DNA of 64,000 nt. It comes from Albidovulum sp. GTDB taxonomy: Bacteria; Pseudomonadota; Alphaproteobacteria; Rhodobacterales; Rhodobacteraceae. The first letter of the stretch is position 1; each line of letters starts with the position of its first letter. Position numbers and translations under genes: made by a program. The stretch is from NCBI GenBank assembly GCA_030837785.1, contig JAUQYA010000023.1, positions 1 through 64,000 on the forward strand, read 5' to 3'. This document shows positions 7,998 to 15,947 of the stretch, one piece after another. A model generated the notes under the pieces. The model was not told where the DNA came from and ran no database searches. It saw only the letters and a program-made list of their open reading frames with translations.

Positions 7998-9083
7998 TCA
8001 GCCTTGCCAGGCGCGGGCAGCGGCGAGGACGGCGTCGGTGTCGGCGGGGGTGCCGGTGGTGATGCGGACGCCTTCGCCCTCGAAGCAGCGGACGGCGATC
8101 GAGGCACGGGCGAAATGGTCGGTCAGCAGCCGGGCATCGGCGCCCGCCGGCAGCCAGACGAAGTTCGCTCGTGACAGCGCAACCGGCAGGCCGAGCGCAG
8201 CGAGCCCCTCGGACATCCGGGCGCGCTCGGTGGCGTTGCGGCCGACCCGTGCCGCCATCGCTCCGGGATCGGCAAGTGCTGCCAGGGCCAGCACGACGGA
8301 GGGGCCGGGCAGCGGGAAGGGCGGCGCGACGGCCTGTGCCGCCGCGACGATGCGCGGCGCGGCGAGGCAGTAGCCGACCCGCGCGCCGGCAAGGCCCCAG
8401 GCCTTGGAAAAGGTGCGCAAGATGGCAAGGTTCGGGTGGCGGGCCAGCCGGCGCGCGGGCCGGGCAGCGACTTCGGCCGCGTCCGCCGCATAGTCGGCAT
8501 AGGCCTCGTCGAGGATGACGAGACGATCACCGGGAATCTGGCCCAGCAGCCGGTCGATGGCATCATCGTCCAGCGCGGTTCCGGTCGGGTTGTTCGGATT
8601 GCAGATCAGCACGACGCGGCACCGCGGACCGATGGCGGCAAGGATCGCCGCCGGATCGGCGGTATGGGTGGCATCGAGCGGAACCTCCACGAGGCGCGCG
8701 CCCGACAGGCCGGCGATGATCGGATAGGCCTCGTAGGACCGCCAGGGCGTGACGATTTCGTCGCCCGGATCGCAGGCGGCGCGGACCAACTGATCCAGCA
8801 GCACGACCGACCCCGCGGCGACCGCGACGCAGTCGGGCCCAAGCCCGTGGTGCCGCGAAAGCGCGGCGGCCAGCGTTTCCCCGCGCAAATCCGGATAGCG
8901 ATGAATGGCGTCTGCCGCCTGCAAAGCTGCGCCCCGCCCGGCGCTGCCCGCGTCCGGTGCCTCGTTCGAGCCAAGCCTGTGGCGGAAGGGGATCGCCTGG
9001 CCCGCGCGTCCCCGGCCATATCCTGGCAGCGCGTCAAGGCGCCGGCTCGGGCGCCATTCCGCAGCGGGACGAGCAATTTTCAT
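7998..9083 (-). CDS. HisC-like class I/II aminotransferase
   Basis: A 361-residue PLP enzyme of fold type I, histidinol-phosphate aminotransferase-like. Visible are NPNNPTG (162-168), LDEAYADY (191-198) and the PLP lysine in RTFSKAWGLAGARVGY (Lys227). ATG 9083 is chosen over the longer frame to 9134 because the extra codons cover a candidate HutC operator (9109-9119). The gene is first in the leftward operon. With no his biosynthetic genes nearby, a catabolic role is likelier, such as interconverting an imidazolepyruvate-type oxoacid and the amino acid consumed by the lyase. That role is inference. Confidence 0.8.
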   Translation of the reverse strand: MKIARPAAEWRPSRRLDALPGYGRGRAGQAIPFRHRLGSNEAPDAGSAGRGAALQAADAIHRYPDLRGETLAAALSRHHGLGPDCVAVAAGSVVLLDQLVRAACDPGDEIVTPWRSYEAYPIIAGLSGARLVEVPLDATHTADPAAILAAIGPRCRVVLICNPNNPTGTALDDDAIDRLLGQIPGDRLVILDEAYADYAADAAEVAARPARRLARHPNLAILRTFSKAWGLAGARVGYCLAAPRIVAAAQAVAPPFPLPGPSVVLALAALADPGAMAARVGRNATERARMSEGLAALGLPVALSRANFVWLPAGADARLLTDHFARASIAVRCFEGEGVRITTGTPADTDAVLAAARAWQG

Positions 9084-9105
9084 GCTGGCGATTCCCAGGT
9101 TGCAT

Positions 9106-9120
9106 ACAGTTGTATAGTCA
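9106..9120. promoter_or_regulatory. Candidate HutC operator, site B
   Basis: ACAGTTGTATAGTCA lies 23 bases upstream of the aminotransferase start and contains the 11-mer TTGTATAGTCA also found (opposite strand) at site A. It would control the leftward operon. Confidence 0.55.
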
Positions 9121-9236
9121 TCTGAAGCATCCAAGCCGATGGCGCAGATGTCAAGACGAATTCGGCACGGTCCCGGCGGGCCGGGCCTCGCGGGCCTCGC
9201 GGTGATTTCCGGTGTCGTCGCGGCGCCGCGGTCGAT

Positions 9237-9995
9237 CTAGCGCGCCACGACCATCCGCCCGGCCATGCTGAAGCGCGAGCCGGGGTGGTAGAGCCGTGCG
9301 CTGGTGGCGACCATGCCGCGCGACCATGTGCGCCGACGCAAGAGCAGCACCGGGTCGCCCGGTGCCATCGCCAGCAACTCGCGGCTGCGCTCGTCCGCCG
9401 GCACGGCCTGGATGATGTGTTCCACTTCCTCAAGGGGACCAGTGGCCATCAGATGCTGATACGGCGTGATCTGGGTGTAGTCCTGTTCCAGGAAATCGGG
9501 CGAGAAGCGCGGGTTCACGAAGCGGTCTTCGATCTGCAACGGGCGCCCGTTTTCGCGGTGGAGAAGCACCGAATGATAAAGTTCGGAGCCGGGCGCAACA
9601 TTCATCTCGGTCGCCAGCCCCATGTCGCAATGCACCCGCTCAAGCGAGATCACGTCAGTGGTGTGACGGTTTCCGCGCTCCTCGATCTCGGAGTGGATGT
9701 TGCGAAGCTCCAGGAAGGTCGACTGCCGCCGTCGGGCCGCGACGAAGGTGCCTGCGCCTTGCCGGCGCACAAGAACGCCTTCGACCGCCAGATCCCTGAG
9801 CGCGATGTGAATGGTCATGCGCGAGGCGTCGAACTGATCGGCAAGCTGTGACTCGGACGGGATGCGGTCACCCTCGCGCCACTCGCCCGAGTCGATCTTT
9901 TCGAGAACATGGGCGCGCACCTGCTGGCCGAGTGACAGACCGATGCCATCGGAGGATTCGGACTCCTGCGGAAGTCGTTTTGCTTTCGGGTTCAT
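9237..9995 (-). CDS. hutC: GntR-family transcriptional regulator, HutC subfamily
   Basis: A 252-residue repressor-type protein. The winged-helix DNA-binding domain is about residues 22-88 (IPSESQLADQFDASRMTI, then VRRQGAGTFVA), followed by a UTRA ligand domain (LYHSVLLHRENGRPLQIEDRFVNP). Classical HutC senses urocanate and represses hut genes; here the inducer may be the urocanate analogue of the pathway substrate. It is transcribed away from hutU. Palindromic TTGTATA-like sites lie between the two and before the other two units, so it most likely controls all of them and itself. Confidence 0.88.
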   Translation of the reverse strand: MNPKAKRLPQESESSDGIGLSLGQQVRAHVLEKIDSGEWREGDRIPSESQLADQFDASRMTIHIALRDLAVEGVLVRRQGAGTFVAARRRQSTFLELRNIHSEIEERGNRHTTDVISLERVHCDMGLATEMNVAPGSELYHSVLLHRENGRPLQIEDRFVNPRFSPDFLEQDYTQITPYQHLMATGPLEEVEHIIQAVPADERSRELLAMAPGDPVLLLRRRTWSRGMVATSARLYHPGSRFSMAGRMVVAR

Positions 9996-10016
9996 GCCAT
10001 CAATACCGATACGAAC

Positions 10017-10037
10017 TGCTGTATAGACTATAGCAGT
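10017..10037. promoter_or_regulatory. Candidate HutC operator, site C
   Basis: An imperfect palindrome with outer arms CTGCT/AGCAG around TGTATAGACTATA, 22 bases upstream of the hutC start. It shares TGTATAG with sites A and B and is suited to autoregulation of hutC. Confidence 0.5.
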
Positions 10038-10092
10038 GCCGCCTTGGTCGCCAGCCCGTTCTGGCGGCGCCCGGATGTCGGCTTGCGGCCCC

Positions 10093-10137
10093 TTGACAAG
10101 TCTTCAGACTTGTATTGTATTTAGTTGTATATACGTT
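10093..10137 (+). promoter_or_regulatory. Candidate hutU promoter with HutC boxes (site D)
   Basis: A TTGACA -35 (10093-10098) is followed, 16 bases on, by TTGTAT (10115-10120) as a possible -10. The region holds repeated boxes CTTGTATT (10109-10116) and GTTGTATATAC (10124-10134), so a bound HutC would cover the promoter. Motifs are seen; function is inferred. Confidence 0.5.
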
Positions 10138-10182
10138 TCAAACAACATCCAAACTCACATGCTCCAACCGAGGAGGCCAGCA

Positions 10183-11901
10183 ATGGGCAAACCCGAGATC
10201 CTGTATTCCGTCCGCGCCATGGGCGGCAACAACCTGCGCTGCAAGGGCTGGAAGCAGGAAACCATCCTGCGCATGCTCGAGAACAACATGGAAAACGCCG
10301 AGCACCCCGAAGAACTGGTGATCTACGGCGGCATCGGCAAATGCGCCCGCAACTGGGAAAGCTACCACGCCATCGTCAAGTCGCTCACCGATCTCGAGAA
10401 CGACGAGACGCTGGTCGTCCAGTCGGGGATGCCGGTGGCGATCTTCCGCACCAGCACGCTGGCGCCGCGCGTCGTCATGGCCACGACCAACATCATGAAG
10501 GCGACCTGGCCGATCTTCTACGACCTTCAGGACAAGAACCTGACGATCTATGCCCAGTACACCGCCGCGCCGTGGGAATATATCGGCACCCAGGGCGTGA
10601 TCCAGGGCACCTTCCAGACCCTCGTCGCGATCAGGGACCAGAAGTTCGGCGGCAGTCTCAAGGGCCGCATCCTGCTCACCGCCGGCATGGGCGGCATGGG
10701 CGGCAACCAGCCGCGCGCCATGACCATGCTGGGCGGCGTCTCGATCTGCTGCGACGTCGACATGGAGGTGATGAGGAAGCGGCTCGAAGTGGGCTACTGC
10801 GACGAGATCTGCACCGACTTCGGGGAGGCGGTCGCCAAGGCGAAGGCCGCCGCGGCCGAGGGACGCCCGCTCGGCATCGCGCTCTTTGGCAACGCGCTCG
10901 AAGTGCTGAAGAAGGCGAAGGAGACGGGCTTTGTCCCCGACATCATCACCGACATGACGCCCGCTCATGACCCGCTGTCCTATGTGCCCGCGGGGCTGAC
11001 GGTGGATGCGGCGCGCGACCTGCGCCGAACCGACCGCGACCGCTACTTCAAGCTCGCCGGCAAGGCGATGATCGAGCACCTCGGCCTCATGAACGAGTTC
11101 CACGACAAGGGTGTGCAGGTCTTCGAATACGGCAACTCCTTGCGCAAGGAGGCGCGCGATGCCGGCATGCCGGTCGACAAGGCGATGAAGATCCCGGGCT
11201 TCGTCGCCGCCTATATCCGCCCACTCTTCTGCGAAGGCCGCGGACCCTTCCGCTGGACCTGCGTGTCGCGCGACCCCGAAGACCTGCGCAAGCTTGATGA
11301 CGTGGTCGAAGAGATGTTCGCCGACGACGACCTGGTGCGCGGCTGGATCCAGCTTGCCCGCAAGCACATCCCGATCGAGGGCCTGCCGGCGCGCATCTGC
11401 TATCTGGGCTTCGGCCAGCGCAAGGCATTCGGGATGCGCGTGAACGAGATGGTGCGCAAGGGCGAATTGAAGGGCCCGGTGGCGTTTTCGCGCGACAACC
11501 TCGACTCCGGCTCGATCGTAAACCCGACCTTCGAATCCGAACGGATGCTCGACGGCTCCGACCTGATCTCGGACTGGCCCTACCTGAACGCGCTGCTGAA
11601 CACCGCGGCCGGCGCCGATCTTGTCGCCATTCAGGAAAACTACTCGATGGGCGAGGCGGTGCACACCGGCGTGACGATGATCGCCGATGGCTCTGCCGAG
11701 GCGGACGTGCGCCTTGCCGCCTGCCTGACCACCGACTCGGGCATCGGCGTGGTGCGCCACGCCCAGGCCGGCTACGACATCGCCCGCAAGGCGGCGGCGG
11801 AACGCTTCGCCAAGGACGGGGTGCAGGTGCCGCTCTGGTGGACGCCGACCGCGACCTTCGGGCCGGACGACGCCGCAGCGCCGCGCAAGAAATCGAAGTA
11901 G
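10183..11901 (+). CDS. hutU: Urocanate hydratase family protein, divergent
   Basis: A 572-residue NAD-dependent urocanase homologue. Matches to the family include VIYGGIGKCARNWE, LLTAGMGGMGGNQPRA, FPGFVAAYIRPLFCxGxGPFRW-like residues and PARICYLGFGQR with the conserved Cys406. However, where canonical HutU has SLHHGGGVGMG-x-SQH after NTA.GA, this protein has residues 482-496 AIQENYSMGEAVHTG, shorter and without the glycine-rich run. Start ATG 10183 follows AGGAGG (10171-10176); the longer frame to 10036 would cross the promoter. Together with the changed lyase and HutI motifs, this points to a urocanate analogue as substrate. The clade assignment needs a search. Confidence 0.8.
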   Translation: MGKPEILYSVRAMGGNNLRCKGWKQETILRMLENNMENAEHPEELVIYGGIGKCARNWESYHAIVKSLTDLENDETLVVQSGMPVAIFRTSTLAPRVVMATTNIMKATWPIFYDLQDKNLTIYAQYTAAPWEYIGTQGVIQGTFQTLVAIRDQKFGGSLKGRILLTAGMGGMGGNQPRAMTMLGGVSICCDVDMEVMRKRLEVGYCDEICTDFGEAVAKAKAAAAEGRPLGIALFGNALEVLKKAKETGFVPDIITDMTPAHDPLSYVPAGLTVDAARDLRRTDRDRYFKLAGKAMIEHLGLMNEFHDKGVQVFEYGNSLRKEARDAGMPVDKAMKIPGFVAAYIRPLFCEGRGPFRWTCVSRDPEDLRKLDDVVEEMFADDDLVRGWIQLARKHIPIEGLPARICYLGFGQRKAFGMRVNEMVRKGELKGPVAFSRDNLDSGSIVNPTFESERMLDGSDLISDWPYLNALLNTAAGADLVAIQENYSMGEAVHTGVTMIADGSAEADVRLAACLTTDSGIGVVRHAQAGYDIARKAAAERFAKDGVQVPLWWTPTATFGPDDAAAPRKKSK

Positions 11902-11919
11902 GCATCAGGAGGCACCGGC

Positions 11920-13167
11920 ATGGCACGGATCACGGCACTTATCGAGAACGCAGGCCAGGTTCTGACCTGCGCGCCCGACGCCCCGGATCTTGTCGGTGCC
12001 TGCACGAACACGGTGGTGGCGGTCAGCGGCAACGCGATCGCCGCCATCGGCACGGCGGCAGAGATCGCCGCCGCCCATGACCTGTCAGAGGCGGAATGGA
12101 TCGACGCCGGCGGCGGTCTGGTCATGCCGGGCTTTGTCGATTGCCACACCCATCTCGTCTTTCACAAGTCTCGGGTCGAGGAATATGCCCAGAAGGTGCA
12201 GGGCCGGACCGCCGCCGAAATCCGGGCGATGGGCATTCCGGTGGGCATCAGCGCCACCGCCCGGATGATGCGCGAAGCGTCGATGGAGGAACTGGTGGCC
12301 AGCGCCGCCGAGCGGCTGGGGCACATGCTGTCCTTCGGCACCACCACGGTCGAAAGCAAGAGCGGCTATGGCCTGAATACCGCGACCGAGATCAAGATGC
12401 TCGAGGTCAACCGCGAACTGGCCCGCCGCCAGCCGATCGAGATCGTCTCGACCTTCCTTGGCGCGCACGAGTTTCCCGACGACAAGCCGCGCGACGCCTA
12501 TATCCGCGAGATCCTCGACGAGATGATCCCCGAGGTGGCACGGCGCGGCCTTGCCGAGTTCAACGATGTCTATTGCGACGACGGCTACTACACGGTCGAG
12601 GAATCCCGTGCGATCCTCGCACGCGGACTGGAGCACGGGCTGAAGGTGAAGATCCACACCGACGCCTATTCGCATATCGGCGGATCGCGGCTTGCGGCCG
12701 AGCTGAAGGCGGTGTCGGCCGATCACATGAATTTCACCGATCCGGCGGAGTATGCCGGCCTGCGGGCGGCGGGTGTGGTCTGCGTGGTGATGCCGGCGCT
12801 CGACTTCTCGGTCGGCCACGCGCGCCCGTTCGATGCCCGCGCGCTGATGGATGCGGGCGTCACCGTGGCGCTTGCCACCGACATGTGCCCCGGCTGCTGG
12901 CTGGAATCGATGCCCTTCGTCGTGCAGCTTGCCTGCCGGCTTTACAAGTTCAGCCCGGCCGAGGCGATCCGCGCCGGCACACTGCACGCGGCGATGGCGC
13001 TGGATCGCGGCGACCGGCTGGGGTCGCTCCAGCCCGGCAAGGATGCCGACATCGCGATCTTCCCCTATGAGCGGTTCGAGGACATGGCCTATCGCCTCGG
13101 GCGGGGACGGGCGCGGCTGGTGATGAAGGCGGGCAAGGTCGTCTTCCGCAACACCGAGGCGGCATGA
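11920..13167 (+). CDS. hutI: Imidazolonepropionase family amidohydrolase, divergent
   Basis: A 415-residue metal-dependent amidohydrolase. Metal ligands are His76 and His78 (CHTHLVF), His246 (KIHTDA) and Asp321 (ATDMCPG). VESKSGYGL matches HutI's VE.KSGYGL. Several HutI signatures are altered. The F-GGNR-x-x-EF loop is HKSRVEEY, HAEQ-x-S-x-x-GG becomes HTDAYSHIGG (Glu to Asp248), and ATDCNPG-T-S becomes ATDMCPGCW. AGGAGGC precedes the ATG, and its stop overlaps hutG by four bases. It likely opens the ring of an imidazolone-propionate-like compound whose structure differs from the canonical one. Confidence 0.78.
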   Translation: MARITALIENAGQVLTCAPDAPDLVGACTNTVVAVSGNAIAAIGTAAEIAAAHDLSEAEWIDAGGGLVMPGFVDCHTHLVFHKSRVEEYAQKVQGRTAAEIRAMGIPVGISATARMMREASMEELVASAAERLGHMLSFGTTTVESKSGYGLNTATEIKMLEVNRELARRQPIEIVSTFLGAHEFPDDKPRDAYIREILDEMIPEVARRGLAEFNDVYCDDGYYTVEESRAILARGLEHGLKVKIHTDAYSHIGGSRLAAELKAVSADHMNFTDPAEYAGLRAAGVVCVVMPALDFSVGHARPFDARALMDAGVTVALATDMCPGCWLESMPFVVQLACRLYKFSPAEAIRAGTLHAAMALDRGDRLGSLQPGKDADIAIFPYERFEDMAYRLGRGRARLVMKAGKVVFRNTEAA

Positions 13168-13970
13168 TGCATCCGGTCGAGATCGTCGCGGGCGACGGCC
13201 CGGTGATCCTGGGGCTGCCGCACGGGGGCACCTGGCTGCCGGAGGCGGTGGCGGCGCGGCTGAACGAGAACGGACGCGGGCTGGCCGATACCGACTGGCA
13301 CATCGGGCGGCTTTACGACGGGCTTTTGCCCGGGGCCACGGTGGTGCGGGCAAACTTCCACCGCTATGTGATCGACGCCAACCGCGGGCCGGACGATGCC
13401 TCGCTTTACCCGGGGCAGAACACCACCGGCCTGTGCCCGCTGACCGATTTCGACGGCCGGCCGATCTGGGCCGAGGGGCAGGCGCCCGGCCGCGACGAGA
13501 TCGCCGAGCGGCGGGCGGCCTTCCATGCGCCCTATCACGCCGCGCTTCGGGCGCAGATCGACCGGGTGAAGGCGGTCCACGGCACGGCGGTGGTCTACGA
13601 CTGTCATTCGATCCGTTCGGTGATCCCCTTCCTGTTCGACGGCGAGCTGCCGGTCTTCAACATCGGCACCAACGGCGGCACCACCTGCGCCGGGACAGTG
13701 GCCGCGGCGCTGCGCGGCCCATGTGAAGGCTCGGGCCTGCCCACGGTGCTGGATGGCCGGTTCAAGGGCGGCTGGACCACTCGCCACTACGGCCGGCCCG
13801 AAATCGGCGTGCACGCGATCCAGATGGAGATCGCCCAGCGCGGCTATCTGGCCGCCGAGACCGCCCCCTGGGCCTATGACCCCGCCCGCGCCGGCCGGCT
13901 TCGCGCCGTGCTCGGCCCCGCGCTTGCCGCCCTTGACCGCCTCGCCCGTTCGGGCGCGCTCGGCCGCTGA
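13164..13970 (+). CDS. hutG: N-formylglutamate deformylase
   Basis: A 268-residue zinc amidohydrolase of the FGase family that hydrolyses N-formyl-L-glutamate to glutamate and formate. The sequence follows the family closely: GLPHGGTWLP, GLADTDWHIGRLYDGLLP, NFHRYVIDANR, DASLYPGQNTTGLCPLTDFDG, YDCHSIRS, and GRFKGGWTTRHYGRP with GVHAIQME. Unlike the upstream enzymes, no motif looks altered, so the pathway should still end at N-formylglutamate. The ATG overlaps the hutI stop; hutF follows 11 bases later. Together with hutF it marks the five-step (HutF-HutG) route. Confidence 0.92.
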   Translation: MMHPVEIVAGDGPVILGLPHGGTWLPEAVAARLNENGRGLADTDWHIGRLYDGLLPGATVVRANFHRYVIDANRGPDDASLYPGQNTTGLCPLTDFDGRPIWAEGQAPGRDEIAERRAAFHAPYHAALRAQIDRVKAVHGTAVVYDCHSIRSVIPFLFDGELPVFNIGTNGGTTCAGTVAAALRGPCEGSGLPTVLDGRFKGGWTTRHYGRPEIGVHAIQMEIAQRGYLAAETAPWAYDPARAGRLRAVLGPALAALDRLARSGALGR

Positions 13971-13981
13971 AGGAAACCGCG

Positions 13982-15373
13982 ATGACGACGATCTACGAGG
14001 TCGAACACCTGCACCAGCCCGAAGGCTGGCTTTCGCCCGGTTATGTCGAGGTCGGCGCCGATGGCATGATCCTGTCGGTCACGGGGGCACGGCCGCAGGG
14101 CAGGGCGGTCGAACGTCTGCGCGGCTTCGGCGTGCCGGGCCTGTCGAACCTGCATTCGCACGCCTTCCAGCGCGCGCTGGCGGGCCGGACCGAGTTCGTC
14201 ACCGCCGCCCGGGCCGAGGACAATCTCTGGACCTGGCGGAAAGAGATGTATCGCATGGTCGACCGGCTGACGCCCGAGAGCTACGAGGCGGTGGCGGCGC
14301 TGGTCTATCTGGAGATGCTCCAGTTCGGCATGACCGCGGTCTGCGAGTTCCACTATGTCCACCATCTGCCGGGCGGGCGGGCGCATGCCGACCCCGCCGA
14401 GATGTCCGACCGGCTGATCGCCGCGGCGTCGCGTACCGGGCTGGGGCTGACGTTGCTGCCGGTGCTCTATGCGCATGGCGGGATCGGCAAGCCGGTCGAG
14501 GAGACGCAGAGGCGCTTCGTCCATCCGGTGGACGACTACCTGAAGCTGATCGACACCCTGCGCGGACGGCGCGCCGACCACCCCAACCTGCGCGTCGGGC
14601 TGGCGCTGCATTCGCTGCGCGCGGTCACGCCGGACGAAGCACGGGCCGCGCTGGCGGGAATGGATGCGATGGACAAGGCCGCGCGGCTGCACATCCACGT
14701 CTCTGAGACCACCCATGAAGTGGAGGAGGTCCGTGCCGGCCTTGGCGCCCGCCCGGTGCAGTGGCTTCTGGACAATGTCGGGCTCGACGACCGCTGGTGC
14801 CTGGTCCATGCGACGCATCTGGATGCTTCCGAGATCGCCGGCGCGGCGGCCAGCGGGGCGGTCGCCGGCATCTGCCCGCTGACCGAGGCGACGATGGGCG
14901 ACGGCTTCTTCGCCCTGCCGGAGTATCACGGTGCCGGCGGCGCCTGGGGCATCGGCACCGACAGCCATTACTCGACCTCGACCGCCGAGGAGTTGCGCAT
15001 CCTCGAATGCGGCAAGCGGCTGGAACTCAGGCGGCGTAACGTCATCGCCCGGCCCGAGGGCGGGGCCGAGGTGCACAGCGGCCGGCTTCTGTTCGACACC
15101 GCGCTGGCCGGGGGCGAACGGGCATCGGGTCAGGGGGGCGGGGCGATCGCCGCCGGGCGCCGGGCCGACCTGGTGATGCTCGACCCCGATTGCCAGGTGC
15201 TGCTTGGTCACGGCCCTGACACGGTGCTGGATGCCTGGATTCTGGGCGGAACGCAGAACCCGGTGCGCGCTGTGATGGTCGCCGGCCGCTGGGTCATCCG
15301 CGATCGTCGACACCCCGGCGAGGAGGCGATCCGCGCCGCCTACCGGGCCGCGGCGGCCACGCTGTTCGGCTGA
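13982..15373 (+). CDS. hutF: Formimidoylglutamate deiminase family protein
   Basis: A 463-residue amidohydrolase that converts N-formimidoyl-glutamate to N-formylglutamate. Metal ligands His58 and His60 lie in NLHSHAFQR; LALHSLRAVTP, HVSETTHEVEE and GTDSHYSTS follow the family order. Compared with remembered HutF, IAEQ is VSET and GSDSHVSLS is GTDSHYSTS near the active site, so an N-substituted formimino group (for example releasing methylamine instead of ammonia) is conceivable. It is the fourth gene of the hutU-I-G-F-D operon. Family assignment is firm; the substrate variant is speculation. Confidence 0.87.
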   Translation: MTTIYEVEHLHQPEGWLSPGYVEVGADGMILSVTGARPQGRAVERLRGFGVPGLSNLHSHAFQRALAGRTEFVTAARAEDNLWTWRKEMYRMVDRLTPESYEAVAALVYLEMLQFGMTAVCEFHYVHHLPGGRAHADPAEMSDRLIAAASRTGLGLTLLPVLYAHGGIGKPVEETQRRFVHPVDDYLKLIDTLRGRRADHPNLRVGLALHSLRAVTPDEARAALAGMDAMDKAARLHIHVSETTHEVEEVRAGLGARPVQWLLDNVGLDDRWCLVHATHLDASEIAGAAASGAVAGICPLTEATMGDGFFALPEYHGAGGAWGIGTDSHYSTSTAEELRILECGKRLELRRRNVIARPEGGAEVHSGRLLFDTALAGGERASGQGGGAIAAGRRADLVMLDPDCQVLLGHGPDTVLDAWILGGTQNPVRAVMVAGRWVIRDRRHPGEEAIRAAYRAAAATLFG

Positions 15374-15377
15374 GTTC

Positions 15378-15947
15378 GTGGAACCGATGCGGATCATCCG
15401 TTCCGCCGCGCTGATCCCGGTGTCGTGGAAGAACGGTGGCGGCATCACCCGCGAGATCGCAGGCGTCACGGATCATCTGGGCCCGCTCTGGCGCCTGAGT
15501 CTGGCCGATATCGACCGCGACGGCCCGTTTTCGGCCTTTCCCGGGTTTCACCGCATCCTGACCGTCGTCGCCGGCGAGGGACTGGTGCTCGACCTGCCCG
15601 ACGGGCCACGGCGCGTGGCCCGTCTTTGCCCCATCGCCTTCGACGGTGCGGTCCCGGTCGCCGCGCGCCTGCCGAAGGGGGCGGTCAGGGCGCTGAATGT
15701 CATGTGCCGGAAGGATGTGATCGCCTCGGTGGCGACGCTTTCGGGCGCGACGCGGCACGTGGTTGCCGCCGGACCCGGCGAAACCATCGCAATTCACGTC
15801 GTCGCGGATGGCGCGATCGGGAACGGAACCGGACTGGAACCCGGCGACACCGTCCTTTGCGCGGCCGGAACGTTCGACCTGCCGCCGGGGGGCGAAGCGG
15901 TCTGCATTTCGATCGCTCACCGGCCTGCCGCGCCGGCGGCGAAATAG
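15378..15947 (+). CDS. hutD: HutD family protein
   Basis: A 189-residue cupin-like HutD protein, found in hut operons and thought to modulate them or protect against high urocanate flux. Family marks are VSWKNGGGITREIA near the N-terminus and WRLSLADIDRDGPFSAFPGFHRILTVV. Either GTG 15378 or ATG 15387 (MRIIRSA) could start it; it follows the hutF stop by 4 or 13 bases. Its last 31 bases overlap the end of the convergent LysR gene. Confidence 0.82.
   Translation: MEPMRIIRSAALIPVSWKNGGGITREIAGVTDHLGPLWRLSLADIDRDGPFSAFPGFHRILTVVAGEGLVLDLPDGPRRVARLCPIAFDGAVPVAARLPKGAVRALNVMCRKDVIASVATLSGATRHVVAAGPGETIAIHVVADGAIGNGTGLEPGDTVLCAAGTFDLPPGGEAVCISIAHRPAAPAAK

Noticed and set aside
10036..10182. Longer start for hutU
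   Set aside because: It would translate through the promoter and HutC boxes; the AGGAGG before 10183 marks the start.
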